Notes under the pieces: model-generated
Databases searched by the model: none
Told to the model about the DNA's origin: nothing
What the model saw: the letters and a program-made list of their open reading frames with translations, nothing else
Part shown: one piece after another, positions 1 through 7,870 of the stretch
How the letters are laid out: every line of letters begins with the position of its first letter
Numbering within the stretch: position 1 is the stretch's first letter
NCBI RefSeq assembly: GCF_002289345.1
Contig: NZ_NSDG01000115.1
Coordinates: 1-32,787 of the forward strand
Source of the DNA: Pseudoalteromonas sp. HM-SA03
Lineage (GTDB): Bacteria; Pseudomonadota; Gammaproteobacteria; Enterobacterales; Alteromonadaceae
Length of the DNA stretch: 32,787 nucleotides
Reading direction: 5' to 3'
Program-made: the position numbers and the translations under genes

Positions 1-29
1 AGAGAAAACTGCTCCAACAACTGGGAAAA

Positions 30-59
30 ATAAACCCCGCTTAAAAAAGCGGGGTTTAT
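30..59 (+). terminator. Intrinsic-type hairpin, end of an off-window gene
   Basis: An 11-bp perfect stem (30-40 with 49-59, GC-rich core ccccgc/gcgggg) has A-tracts on its left and a T-rich right arm. No gene inside the window ends here, so it probably ends a transcript entering from the left edge. Confidence 0.7.
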
Positions 60-70
60 CATCAATCTGC

Positions 71-96
71 GTTAGTCGGCCTAAAGGCCGACTAAC
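71..96. terminator. Perfect 11-bp hairpin with 4-nt loop
   Basis: The arms at 71-81 and 86-96 (gttagtcggcc and its complement) are perfect around the loop taaa. There is no T-run directly after it on either strand. It is the middle of three hairpins in 120 bases; almost the same arm recurs at 27038-27061. Confidence 0.5.
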
Positions 97-115
97 GGGT
101 GATATCAATTTTTCG

Positions 116-148
116 AAAAAATAATGCCGGCTATGAGGCCGGCATTAT
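116..148 (-). terminator. Rho-independent terminator of the soxR-DUF885 unit
   Basis: The stem at 121-131 with 138-148 (ataatgccggc and its complement) is followed, read on the minus strand, by a run of T (complement of the A-run at 116-120). It lies 5 bases past the stop codon of the minus-strand gene, the expected place for its terminator. Confidence 0.85.
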
Positions 149-152
149 TATG

Positions 153-1937
153 TTATTTTGCCATTAACTGGCGGATATACTTCACCGGAGCACTACCAAA
201 GCTTAAGAACTCTTCGTGGAATGTCTTTAAGTCAAATTCCTTTCCAAGCTTTTGTTTTTGCGTTTCACGGAAGTCGTAAATTTCGCGATAACCAGAGTAA
301 TAGCTGGTTAATTGTACTTGGCTCAAGGTTGCACGGCGCCATTTACCTTCGGCTTCTGCACGCTCTTGGAAAGCCCCATTCATCAGCAGATCTAAGCCTT
401 CTTCTTTGCTTATTCCTTTTACTTGGATACCGTAATCTAGGATAGTGTTACAGATCACACGTAGATTCCACTTGTAGTACATTAACCACATTTCAGGCTC
501 AAAGTTACCATAGCCTTCTTCTAGCATCATGCGCTCAGTGTATACTGCCCAGCCTTCAATCATCGCGCCATTGCTTAAGATACTCTTCACCAAAGACGGA
601 GATTCGTTAGAGTAAACCAACTGAGTGTAATGGCCTGGCACGGCTTCATGAATATTTAGGATCTGCAGGATCCAATGGTTGTATTCACGTAGATACGATT
701 CAGCTTGCTCGTCGCTCATTGAGTCCAGCGGAGACACGTTATAATAGGTGTTCTCCTTTTTGTCGTATGGGCCCGGAGCACTGATTGAAGCGCCAGCAAA
801 GCCGCGCATATATTCAGGCGTTTCGCGAACAACTAGCGGCTTTTCAGGGTCTAGCGTGATGAGATCCTTTTCCATCACAAACTTTTCAAGCTCTGGAATT
901 TGCGCCTTGATTTCGCTCACAAAGTTTTCACGCTTTACGTGTTTGACCGAAAGGTGCTTGATAAGCGTGGCAATCGCATCAATGTCAGATTTTGGGCGTG
1001 GCTTGTCAGCAAAATACGTTGGCCAGAGTTGATCAACAATCTTAACCATTTCATTAGTAACACGGGCTTTGTCGGCCATTGCCTTTTCATACATTTGCTT
1101 GGCGGTGTAGCCAGACTGAATATCAAAGGCAAATTTTTCTTCGTACAGCTTCTCACCAATTCTAAATGAGCGCGCATTACCGTTTTCGCTTAACTCTTTT
1201 TCAAGGTTGCTAAGGTAAGATACATATCCATTGATGGCAGATTTCGCGGCAGCGAAGCGCTGCTTGAATAGGGCTTTTTCCTCGGCTGTTAATAATGAAG
1301 TCGCGAGTTTATCAAGCAACTCGTCGTTTAATACACTAAATGCGCCTTGGTTTTGTGCAATCGCAAGCTGAGTATATTCGAGCGTTGGATTGTTAATATT
1401 GTTTTGTGCTGCTTCATAATACGCTGGCACATATTGAAGACGTGCTAAAACGAGCTTGAGCTTTTCGTCATCCGTTTTAAAGCGGCTATTGAGTATCGTC
1501 GCAAAGCCATAAGAAACATTGTAGTTTGACGGATTCCACTGCCAGCTTTTGAAGGTTTCAATATGCCAGATATCGCGTTTTAGGCGATTTTCAATCAAGT
1601 GATAATCGATTTTTTGACTATTGCTTAAGTTAGCAAGGTCGAACTGTTGTAACTTAGCCAGTTGCGCCTGAGAGAAGGCAACACTTGCATCACGAGTCGC
1701 TTGGGTTGGTACAGTGATAATATCGTCGTACTTGCCAAAGCCTGCCCAGAGCGACGCTTCTGGGTACTGTTTCCATAAGTCATTGATAAATTGCTGAGAA
1801 AAGTCAGCGAATTGTGCATTTGTTGCTACTGTTTGCTGTGAAGCTGGAGGCGTCGTCTCGACAGACGAAGGAGAAAGTGAGCAGCCAGTCAGGCCCATTG
1901 CCATGGCTAGCGCCATGCACAAGGCAGTCTTTTTCAT
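153..1937 (-). CDS. DUF885 family lipoprotein, putative metallopeptidase
   Basis: This 594-residue protein starts with a lipoprotein signal peptide (hydrophobic residues 5-18, lipobox LTGC with Cys19), so it should be anchored in the envelope. Residues about 40-594 match the DUF885 family as I know it, including the hallmark HEAVPGH at 430-436, a zinc-peptidase-like HExxxGH arrangement. DUF885 proteins are thought to be peptidases, but the substrate is not known from sequence. The length is normal for the family. The start codon lies 13 bases after the soxR stop codon on the same strand, and a T-tailed terminator follows, so soxR and this gene probably form one transcript. The family call is firm; the enzymatic role is inferred from the motif. 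Confidence 0.88.
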   Translation of the reverse strand: MKKTALCMALAMAMGLTGCSLSPSSVETTPPASQQTVATNAQFADFSQQFINDLWKQYPEASLWAGFGKYDDIITVPTQATRDASVAFSQAQLAKLQQFDLANLSNSQKIDYHLIENRLKRDIWHIETFKSWQWNPSNYNVSYGFATILNSRFKTDDEKLKLVLARLQYVPAYYEAAQNNINNPTLEYTQLAIAQNQGAFSVLNDELLDKLATSLLTAEEKALFKQRFAAAKSAINGYVSYLSNLEKELSENGNARSFRIGEKLYEEKFAFDIQSGYTAKQMYEKAMADKARVTNEMVKIVDQLWPTYFADKPRPKSDIDAIATLIKHLSVKHVKRENFVSEIKAQIPELEKFVMEKDLITLDPEKPLVVRETPEYMRGFAGASISAPGPYDKKENTYYNVSPLDSMSDEQAESYLREYNHWILQILNIHEAVPGHYTQLVYSNESPSLVKSILSNGAMIEGWAVYTERMMLEEGYGNFEPEMWLMYYKWNLRVICNTILDYGIQVKGISKEEGLDLLMNGAFQERAEAEGKWRRATLSQVQLTSYYSGYREIYDFRETQKQKLGKEFDLKTFHEEFLSFGSAPVKYIRQLMAK

Positions 1938-1950
1938 TATTGTGTCCTAT

Positions 1951-2457
1951 TTAATGGTTTTCGCTATCATAACAAGATTTTGCTTTATTTGCTTTGTCTG
2001 GCTCATCCAACCACACCGCACCGTTAGCCTCTTTGGCAACGATGTCATCGGGGTTGTAGATAGGGCATGATTTCATCGACAAACAGCCACAGCCAATGCA
2101 ACCATCGACATAGTCTCTTAAACGTTGCATGTAAGCGATTTTTTCGTCCAGCTTTGCTTGCCAGGCTGTAGAAAGTTTGGCCCAGTCCGCTTTAGTTGGT
2201 GTTCTTGAGTCGGGCAGAGTATCAAGGGTTTCTTTTATCTCTCCTAGGGTTATCCCCATCTTTTGGCCAGCTTTAATAATGGCAATACGGCGCAACACAT
2301 CCTTTTTGTAACGGCGTTGATTACCGTTATTACGCCAACTACGAATAAGCCCTTTGTTCTCATAGAAATGCAGAGCAGACACCGCAACGTCAGCTCTTTG
2401 AGCAACCTTACCGACACTGAGGTTGGGCTCGTCTCTTAATAATTTTTCAGTTTTCAT
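1951..2457 (-). CDS. soxR: SoxR, redox-sensing MerR-family activator with [2Fe-2S] cluster
   Basis: The 168-residue protein has an N-terminal MerR winged-helix domain (about residues 12-82), a dimerisation helix (about 90-118) and the SoxR cluster motif C-x2-C-x-C-x5-C at Cys120, 123, 125 and 131. SoxR proteins activate promoters when their iron-sulfur cluster is oxidised by redox-cycling compounds. It is a little longer than the enterobacterial protein because of a polar C-terminal tail of roughly 35 residues. The gene is divergent from a flavodoxin-like oxidoreductase, and the space between them holds a good SoxR box with a 19-bp promoter spacer. The DUF885 lipoprotein gene follows 13 bases downstream. 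Identity is very likely; outside enterics, SoxR usually controls target genes directly rather than through SoxS, which fits this layout. Confidence 0.95.
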   Translation of the reverse strand: MKTEKLLRDEPNLSVGKVAQRADVAVSALHFYENKGLIRSWRNNGNQRRYKKDVLRRIAIIKAGQKMGITLGEIKETLDTLPDSRTPTKADWAKLSTAWQAKLDEKIAYMQRLRDYVDGCIGCGCLSMKSCPIYNPDDIVAKEANGAVWLDEPDKANKAKSCYDSENH

Positions 2458-2467
2458 AAATTAGTAC

Positions 2468-2498
2468 TTTACCTTAACTTAAGGTGAGGTTTTAAGGT
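2468..2498 (+). promoter_or_regulatory. SoxR-type promoter with 19-bp spacer and SoxR box
   Basis: The -35 is TTTACC (2468-2473) and the -10 is TAAGGT (2493-2498), separated by exactly 19 bp, the overlong spacer typical of MerR-family targets. The dyad at 2471-2490 agrees with the SoxR box ACCTCAAGTTAACTTGAGGT at 16 of 20 positions by hand alignment. It points at the flavodoxin-like gene and lies 11 bases from the soxR start codon, so it may also affect soxR. Confidence 0.85.
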
Positions 2499-2538
2499 AG
2501 CACCCAATTTATTATTAGTGCAACTGGAATTGAACATT

Positions 2539-2994
2539 ATGAAAACAGTCGTTATTTACTCAAGCTCAAACCCCAATGGAAATACCTACCAATCTGCAAA
2601 GGCACTAGCAGAAGAAAAAAGAGCTGAGCTCATCTATTTAGACCGTTATAAAATTGGTGAGTATTGCTACAAACACTCTCACAGTGATGATGACTTTGTT
2701 AACCTTTTTAGATGGGTACTCGGCTTTGAGCACATCATTTTTGCATCCCCCGTTTATTGGTATGCAGTGACACCCAGAATGAAGGCATTTATCGACAGAA
2801 TAACCGACTTTATGGACATAGAAGCGTTAAAGCCGGAGCTTAGAACGCTACGTGAAAAGCAGTTTTCTATCTTGTCGACCTCATGCCAAGAAAAAGCACC
2901 AGCACCATTTACTGAGATGCTGGTGGGGACCTTTGAATATTTGGGTATGAAATTACAAGAGCAGCGTCATGTTCATTATCCTTATGCTGATTAA
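2539..2994 (+). CDS. Flavodoxin-like NAD(P)H-dependent oxidoreductase, likely SoxR target
   Basis: A 151-residue flavodoxin-fold protein. The N-terminus KTVVIYSSSNPNGNTYQ is a first beta strand and FMN phosphate-binding loop (residues 2-18), and the ASPVYWYAVTPRMKAFIDR stretch is typical of NADPH-dependent FMN reductase/flavodoxin-2 relatives. A longer reading from a GTG at 2518 is possible, but ATG 2539 starts exactly where the family's first strand does and has a GGAA about 9 bases upstream. It probably reduces quinones or similar compounds using FMN; the substrate is unknown. The SoxR-type promoter directly upstream suggests induction by redox-active compounds. REP-like sequence begins a few bases after its stop codon. 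Confidence 0.85.
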   Translation: MKTVVIYSSSNPNGNTYQSAKALAEEKRAELIYLDRYKIGEYCYKHSHSDDDFVNLFRWVLGFEHIIFASPVYWYAVTPRMKAFIDRITDFMDIEALKPELRTLREKQFSILSTSCQEKAPAPFTEMLVGTFEYLGMKLQEQRHVHYPYAD

Positions 2995-3041
2995 CTGCGG
3001 TGGATTTTGTTGGGTGGGGCTGTGTGACGATGGTTTTTAAA

Positions 3042-3066
3042 GATCGCTGCGTAAAGCAGCTCCTAC
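3042..3066 (+). repeat. REP-like palindrome, copy A
   Basis: The sequence gatcgctgcgtaaagcagct followed by cctac forms a gctgc/gcagc stem (3046-3050 with 3056-3060, loop gtaaa) and a conserved flank ending ctcctac. This looks like the REP elements of gammaproteobacteria (GTAGGAGC-type head next to a short palindrome). Confidence 0.6.
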
Positions 3067-3154
3067 TCTTAAGTACAATCAGTGTGGTGGGCGGTTTACC
3101 CGCCGAGCAGTTTGTGACTGGTGTTTATTTAGAGGAGGGTGAGGGTTTTTACAG

Positions 3155-3178
3155 TTCGCTGTGTAAAGCAGCTGCTAC
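3155..3178 (+). repeat. REP-like palindrome, copy B
   Basis: A second version (ttcgctgtgtaaagcagctg then ctac) in the same orientation. The left arm has one change (gctgt), which weakens the stem. It lies between the two larger repeat copies. Confidence 0.5.
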
Positions 3179-3237
3179 TTAGATTAGAAGCAAAATGGGT
3201 TATATTGGATGGGGTTGTGTGGCTTTGGTTTTTTAAA

Positions 3238-3262
3238 GATCGCTACGTGAAGCAGCTCCCAC
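3238..3262 (+). repeat. REP-like palindrome, copy C
   Basis: A third version (gatcgctacgtgaagcagct then cccac), 196 bases after copy A and part of the second larger repeat. Arm changes (gctac/gcagc) suggest it is decaying. Confidence 0.5.
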
Positions 3263-3420
3263 TTCGAAGTAAAACCAGTCTAGTAGGAGACGGTTTACCC
3301 GCCGAGCAGTTTTGTTACCGGTGTGTACTTGCAAAGGCCGAAAATATATAGAGTGCTATTAGTTTGAGTCTTGACTGTGGAAAATTGGTGTGACGCAGCG
3401 TAAAACGTCAAGGAAGAAAT

Positions 3421-3878
3421 ATGAAGATCTCCAAGATACAAAAAGAAAGAACGATTATTTTGCCAGAGAAATATTTAGCGTTTCTTGCAAATATAGAGGC
3501 GGGTGAGGACTATTTCTTCAACGAATATCCAGAAGAGTACCCTGATTTTGAGGGACGGTGCTGGGCTTTCTATGATGAATCACTATTGAGTGAAGAAGTT
3601 GAAATGATCGGGGTTGGTAAGGCACCTGCACATCAGCAACTAGCGCTTTACTTAAAATGTTATCAACAAAGCACTGAAAAAGGTGAAATTCATTCGCCTG
3701 AAGGACAGCTCGCAATTAGTCGATTCGCCAATGCTTTTGTTATTGCAGAAGATGAAGGTGATTTTTTGTATCTAGACCCTGCGGTTTTTCGGTTTGGATA
3801 TTTCATCTTGATGGTTGTGATGTAAATAAAGTATCAAGTTCAATGACAGAGTGGTTGGAAGAAGCTAAGGCCGCTTAA
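3421..3878 (+). pseudogene. SMI1/KNR4 (SUKH) family protein, frameshifted near its 3' end
   Basis: The open frame from ATG 3421 (Shine-Dalgarno AGGAAG, 3411-3416) codes for about 120 residues of an acidic SMI1/KNR4-like protein, including IEAGEDYFFNEYPEEYPDFEG and the late FLYLDP strand. After 3780 this frame degenerates to AVFRFGYFILMVVM and stops at 3825. The -1 frame from about 3783 gives the expected ending GFSVWIFHLDGCDVNKV then SSSMTEWLEEAKAA, stopping at 3878. The shift falls at a GGTTTTTC run, so one base seems to be missing. The repaired protein would have about 151 residues. SUKH proteins are often immunity proteins of toxin systems, but no toxin gene is next to it. It may be a decayed orphan, a sequencing error in the T-run or, less likely, a slippage site. 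Confidence 0.8.
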
Positions 3879-4098
3879 TCGGGACAACTAGCCACACAAC
3901 TGCCAGCGGTTGTGTGACGCACTAAACTCCTTGCTAGCCACAATTCTCAGCGGAGGTACACACTTCCGCGTATGCGAACAGATCTAAGGTCCCACCTTGA
4001 ATTCACTTACCATTTGTCAGAGTAGTTGTAACATTTCGCTTAATTGCTGGCTTGATGTGTCAGTATAGGGAGAAGTAGACAGTATAGATTAAGAGAAT

Positions 4099-4112
4099 TT
4101 GATATAGATCAT
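4099..4112. promoter_or_regulatory. FNR/Anr-like box upstream of cyo
   Basis: TTGATATAGATCAT matches the FNR consensus TTGAT-N4-ATCAA at 9 of 10 specified positions. Its centre is about 53 bases before the predicted start of the adjacent promoter. An oxygen-responsive regulator acting on a terminal oxidase operon makes sense, but the sign of the effect cannot be read from this. Confidence 0.6.
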
Positions 4113-4124
4113 TGCAGATATCGC

Positions 4125-4152
4125 TTGAATCGAATAGCGACTTTGTTATACT
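4125..4152 (+). promoter_or_regulatory. Sigma-70 type promoter upstream of the cyo block
   Basis: A -35 TTGAAT (4125-4130) and a -10 TATACT (4147-4152) are 16 bp apart. The start should be near 4159. It is the best promoter seen upstream of cyoA, about 820 bases before cyoA begins. Confidence 0.6.
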
Positions 4153-4227
4153 CGCTGTGAATTTTCAGTTTAGACTGAAAGTTCTGAACTAACCAATTCT
4201 ATCAAGATAAGAACATCAGGATAATCT

Positions 4228-4659
4228 GTGCCACTGTTAAGCTATGTTCGACATACTGCTACTGCTGACGACACAACCTATCAAGGTTGTGCGATAACGC
4301 GCGCACAGTTGTTCGGTCGTATTTTCAGTGTACTAAGCGCATTGATGTTGTTTAACACGGCATTATTATTTACTGGCATGTTAGGTGATGTTGCTGAATT
4401 AGAAGCTCTTTTTGCAGATAATTCACTACCAGACTCTGTTTTGGTGATGCTCGGAGAGTTTTGGGCTCAGCCTATCTTGTCATTACAATTATTGATAGGT
4501 CTTTATTGGTTAGTTTTCCATACTATTTTGCCTACACGCGCTGGCGTTGTCCTGCGTAAAACGGCATTCGCCTCTACTGAGGCTATTCATCCTCAACCGG
4601 TGCCTAGTGCACATGGTTGTCGTGCTCCTCCTTTTGGGTACCGCTGTCTGTTTGCGTAA
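4228..4659 (+). CDS. Small predicted membrane protein of unknown function before cyoA
   Basis: The GTG at 4228 has AGGA 7 bases upstream and lies downstream of a credible promoter. The 143-residue product has two hydrophobic segments, about residues 32-52 (FSVLSALMLFNTALLFTGML) and 80-100 (PILSLQLLIGLYWLVFHTIL), then a tail with no obvious pattern from about residue 103. I do not recognise a family. The tail may come from a frameshift: another frame at about 4613-4672 reads MVVVLLLLGTAVCLRNRNI, a good membrane segment. In the original frame, past the single TAA at 4657, reading stays open to 4920. The gene may therefore be decayed. If real, it would be the first gene of the cyo transcript. 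Confidence 0.4.
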   Translation: MPLLSYVRHTATADDTTYQGCAITRAQLFGRIFSVLSALMLFNTALLFTGMLGDVAELEALFADNSLPDSVLVMLGEFWAQPILSLQLLIGLYWLVFHTILPTRAGVVLRKTAFASTEAIHPQPVPSAHGCRAPPFGYRCLFA

Positions 4660-4973
4660 TCGCAATATTTGAATCCAGTGCGTTCGATTTACGCGATTTG
4701 GATCAGCAGTCAGCAATTCAGTTTCAATTACATTAATCGGCTACTTACTGTCCTTTTTGGGCGAATTGTAAGCTTAGCAAATGTGATTGTCCGTTTACTG
4801 TATCGATTATTTGGTAAATGGTTAGTGACTGGTATCAAAGGAGTGTTTCCCTTCACTAATGCATTTTCCCTGATGGATACAGTGCAATTCGAACTTGTGC
4901 AGCATAGCTTGCACAAATAGATACTCAGCGTGCTTGATAAATAAGCCGCAGCTTATCGTTGAAGGGTAATCAA
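4660..4973. other. Region between the small membrane ORF and cyoA
   Basis: About 314 bases without a gene I can support. The frame of the preceding ORF stays open from 4660 to 4920 and codes for a basic, hydrophobic stretch (for example INRLLTVLFGRIVSLANVIV), but its only start is a TTG at 4669 with no good ribosome site. I saw no terminator here, so transcription could run on into cyoA. The cyoA Shine-Dalgarno AAGGG is at 4962-4966. Confidence 0.5.
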
Positions 4974-5882
4974 TTGAATAAACGTAGTGTTGTGAATTAT
5001 GCGTTCGCTTCATTGGGGCTTATGCTCACCGGTTGTAGTGGTGGCATTTTAGATCCCAAGGGGCCAATTGGCATGGATGAGAAGTCCTTGATCATCATTG
5101 CCACTGTACTGATGTTACTCGTTGTAGTACCAGTTATTATTCTTACCTTATATTTTGCGTGGAAGTACCGAGACGGTCGTGACCACGAGATCTATGCACC
5201 TAAATGGGCTCACTCTAACAAAATAGAAGCCGTGGTTTGGACCATTCCGATTGTGATTATTATTGTACTTGGGGTGATCACTTGGCGCTCTACACAATCT
5301 CTTGATCCGTACAAACCGTTGGAAGGTAAGGGTGAACACCTCACTGTTCAGGTGGTATCGCTAAACTGGAAGTGGCTATTTATCTATCCAGAGCAAGGCA
5401 TTGCCACAGTGAATGAGCTGGTATTTCCTGCGAATGTACCTGTGGAGTACAAAATCACTTCCGAAAGCACCATGAACTCGTTCTTTATCCCACAGCTTGG
5501 TAGTCAAATCTACTCGATGGCGGGAATGGAAACACAGCTTCACCTGATTGCCAACGAGCCGGGGACGTTCAAAGGCTTTTCTGCTAACTACAGTGGAGCG
5601 GGCTTTACGGGAATGAAGTTCGATGCCATTGCGACCAAAGATCAAGCAAATTTTGATAACTGGGTTGCCGATGTCAAAGCTAACGGTGAAGCCTTAACCG
5701 CAAGCCGCTATACGCAACTGGCTGAGCCTTCAGAATATCACCCCGTTGAGTATTTTGGCTCGGTAGAGCAGGGCTTATTTCACACCATAGTTATGAAGTA
5801 CATGCAGGGCCATGGCGAAATGAATTATTACGCCAAACCAGAGCATGCAGCGCATCAACATCACGGCAAGGCTGAGGAGTAA
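4974..5882 (+). CDS. cyoA: Cytochrome bo3 ubiquinol oxidase subunit II
   Basis: A 302-residue subunit II. It starts with a lipoprotein signal (lipobox LTGC, Cys21), followed by two membrane segments (about residues 37-61 and 80-102) and a periplasmic cupredoxin-like domain (about 120-225), then a C-terminal tail with the family's aromatic-rich motif. The CuA ligand set of cytochrome c oxidases is absent, as expected for a quinol oxidase. I chose the TTG at 4974 because AAGGG is spaced 7 bases before it; another TTG at 4959 has no such site. cyoB follows after 2 bases. The tail is rich in histidine near the end ([13 protein letters not shown]). Confidence 0.93.
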   Translation: MNKRSVVNYAFASLGLMLTGCSGGILDPKGPIGMDEKSLIIIATVLMLLVVVPVIILTLYFAWKYRDGRDHEIYAPKWAHSNKIEAVVWTIPIVIIIVLGVITWRSTQSLDPYKPLEGKGEHLTVQVVSLNWKWLFIYPEQGIATVNELVFPANVPVEYKITSESTMNSFFIPQLGSQIYSMAGMETQLHLIANEPGTFKGFSANYSGAGFTGMKFDAIATKDQANFDNWVADVKANGEALTASRYTQLAEPSEYHPVEYFGSVEQGLFHTIVMKYMQGHGEMNYYAKPEHAAHQHHGKAEE

Positions 5883-5884
5883 TT

Positions 5885-7867
5885 ATGTCGTTGTTTGGTA
5901 AATTATCCATCGAGGCAATCCCCTATCACGAACCCATTATTATGGTGACGTTAGCTGTGGTGGCTATCGTTGGTCTGATTGTGGCGGCAATGGTCACAAA
6001 ACACAAAAAATGGGGCGTGCTGTGGCACGATTGGATCACTTCAATCGATCATAAACGCCTAGGCGTAATGTACATTATCTTGGCATTAATTATGTTAATG
6101 CGTGGTTTTGCCGACGCCATCATGATGCGTACGCAGTTGGCGATGGCCACAAGCGGCGCTGCCGGTTACTTGCCTCCTGAGCACTATGACCAGATCTTCA
6201 CCGCACACGGGGTGATCATGATCATCTTTATGGCGATGCCTTTTATGATTGGTTTGATGAATATCATCCTGCCACTGCAAATTGGTGCTAGAGATGTTGC
6301 CTTTCCGTTTTTGAATAACCTCAGTTTTTGGCTGACGGCGGGCGGGGCAATTCTGATCAACTTGTCCTTGGCATTTGGTGAGTTTGCAAAAACCGGTTGG
6401 GTGGCGTATCCGCCATTGTCGGAGTTGTCGTTTAGTCCGGGTGTCGGGGTTGATTATTATATTTGGGCACTGCAAATATCCGGACTTGGGACATTGCTCA
6501 CTGCCGTGAATTTCTTGGTAACCGTATTTAAGATGCGTGCACCTGGCATGACGCTAATGAAAATGCCTATTTTTACTTGGACTTGTACTTGGGCAAATAT
6601 CCTAGTTGCGGCGTCTTTCCCAATTCTTACTGCGGTGCTCGCGATGCTAACGCTTGACCGTTATATGGACTTCCACTTCTTCACCAATGAAGCCGGTGGT
6701 AATGCCATGATGTATATCAATCTGTTCTGGGCATGGGGTCACCCTGAAGTTTATATTTTGATTTTGCCTGCGTTTGGGATTTTCTCAGAAATTATTTCAA
6801 CCTTTACAGGCAAACGCCTGTTTGGCTATAAGTCGATGGTGTATGCCAGCGGTGCGATTTCTATTTTGGGCTTTATTGTTTGGCTACATCACTTCTTTAC
6901 TATGGGTTCAAGCGCCAATGTTAATGCTTTCTTTGGGGTCATGACAATGGTCATTGCGGTCCCGACGGGAGTAAAACTCTTCAACTGGTTATTTACCATG
7001 TATCGCGGTCGTTTGCGGATCACGGTGCCGGTCCTATGGACGTTAGGGTTTATGGTGACCTTTACTGTTGGTGGGATGACCGGCGTACTGCTTGCAATTC
7101 CTGGCGCGGACTATGTGCTGCACAACAGTCTTTTTCTGATCGCACACTTTCATAACACCATTATCGGTGGGGCAGTGTTTGGTTATCTAGCGGGTTTTGC
7201 TTACTGGTTCCCTAAAGTAATGGGTTACAAGCTTGATGAGCGTTGGGGTAAAGCCTCATTCTGGTGCTGGTTGGTTGGCTTTTTTGTGGCCTTTATGCCG
7301 CTTTATGTGCTCGGCTTCTTGGGCATGACACGTCGCCTTAATCATACCAACACGCCAGAGTGGAACATTTGGCTATACATCGCGTGTATTGGTGCCTTTA
7401 TCATTATGTTTGGGATAATTTTCCAAGTGGTACAGCTAGTGGTGAGCTACAAAAACCGTGAGCAATTGCAAGACACCACAGGCGACCCGTGGAATGGGCA
7501 TACGCTAGAATGGTCAACGGACTCTCCTCCGCAGTACTACAATTTCGCGAAAACCCCTGTGGTTGACGATATTGACGCTTGGACAGAAATGAAAGAGCAG
7601 GGACAGGCATATCAAAAGCCTGCACATTATCAGCCTATTCACATGCCAAAAAATACTCCGGCTGGAGTGCTTATCAGCGCGTCATTGACCGTGTTTTGCT
7701 TTGCCATGATTTGGCATATTTGGTGGTTAGCGGCGGTGGGTTTTGTCAGTGCTATCGCGGTATTTATTAAGCGTTGTTACACCAGCGACGTTGATTATTA
7801 TGTTCAGGTTGACGAGATTGAGCAGATTGAGTCTGCCCACCTTTCTCGCGCATTACAGGAGGGTTAA
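5885..7867 (+). CDS. cyoB: Cytochrome bo3 ubiquinol oxidase subunit I
   Basis: The 660-residue catalytic subunit oxidises ubiquinol, reduces oxygen to water and pumps protons across the inner membrane. All key residues are seen: heme b ligands His108 and His421, heme o3 ligand His423, CuB ligands His286, His335 and His336, and the cross-linked Tyr290 in HPEVY. The ubiquinol site residues Arg73, Asp77 and His100 match Arg71, Asp75 and His98 of the E. coli enzyme, with a constant offset of two. TRRLNHT carries the heme propionate arginines. It is full length with about 15 membrane helices. It starts 2 bases after the cyoA stop and ends 3 bases before cyoC. Confidence 0.97.
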   Translation: MSLFGKLSIEAIPYHEPIIMVTLAVVAIVGLIVAAMVTKHKKWGVLWHDWITSIDHKRLGVMYIILALIMLMRGFADAIMMRTQLAMATSGAAGYLPPEHYDQIFTAHGVIMIIFMAMPFMIGLMNIILPLQIGARDVAFPFLNNLSFWLTAGGAILINLSLAFGEFAKTGWVAYPPLSELSFSPGVGVDYYIWALQISGLGTLLTAVNFLVTVFKMRAPGMTLMKMPIFTWTCTWANILVAASFPILTAVLAMLTLDRYMDFHFFTNEAGGNAMMYINLFWAWGHPEVYILILPAFGIFSEIISTFTGKRLFGYKSMVYASGAISILGFIVWLHHFFTMGSSANVNAFFGVMTMVIAVPTGVKLFNWLFTMYRGRLRITVPVLWTLGFMVTFTVGGMTGVLLAIPGADYVLHNSLFLIAHFHNTIIGGAVFGYLAGFAYWFPKVMGYKLDERWGKASFWCWLVGFFVAFMPLYVLGFLGMTRRLNHTNTPEWNIWLYIACIGAFIIMFGIIFQVVQLVVSYKNREQLQDTTGDPWNGHTLEWSTDSPPQYYNFAKTPVVDDIDAWTEMKEQGQAYQKPAHYQPIHMPKNTPAGVLISASLTVFCFAMIWHIWWLAAVGFVSAIAVFIKRCYTSDVDYYVQVDEIEQIESAHLSRALQEG

Positions 7868-7870
7868 TTC

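Larger units (their letters stand above)
2999..3330 (+). repeat. Diverged direct repeat of about 125 bp, spacing about 196-199 bp
   Basis: The block at about 2999-3127 (ggggctgtgtg, then gttttttaaagatcgct, then cggtttacccgccgagcag) recurs at about 3204-3330 in the same order and orientation with scattered differences. Shared landmarks are offset by 196 to 199 bases. Each copy carries one REP-like palindrome followed by a second hairpin, ggcgg-tttac-ccgcc or its derivative. Confidence 0.75.
2995..3420. other. Intergenic region with repeats, no credible gene
   Basis: These 426 bases hold three REP-like palindromes and a diverged direct repeat of about 125 bp. The short open frames across it are made of repeat sequence with no domain or good start and are not called. 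The SUKH-type gene's Shine-Dalgarno (AGGAAG, 3411-3416) closes the region. Confidence 0.7.
3879..4227. other. Intergenic region: hairpins and the promoter before the cyo block
   Basis: Hairpin 3893-3900/3909-3916 (cacacaac with gttgtgtg) follows the SUKH-type gene but has no T-run. A second near-palindrome pairs 3950-3957 with 3962-3969 (gcggaggt, acttccgc, one G-T wobble). The right part holds an FNR-like box and a promoter. A further 7-bp dyad (4163-4169 with 4174-4180, tttcagt/actgaaa) falls just after the predicted transcription start. I see no gene here. Confidence 0.6.

Noticed and set aside
3000..3351. Two short plus-strand open frames between the flavodoxin-like and SUKH genes
   Set aside because: They consist of the REP-like repeats, resemble each other only because the DNA is repeated, and have no ribosome site or domain.
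3783..3790. Programmed -1 ribosomal frameshift in the SUKH gene
   Set aside because: GGTTTTTC is not a canonical X-XXY-YYZ slippery heptamer and no clear downstream stimulatory hairpin was seen. A lost base is the simpler reading.
4669..4920. 83-residue open frame before cyoA
   Set aside because: It has a TTG start without a ribosome site and no recognisable family. It is treated as possible gene remains, not as a coding sequence.
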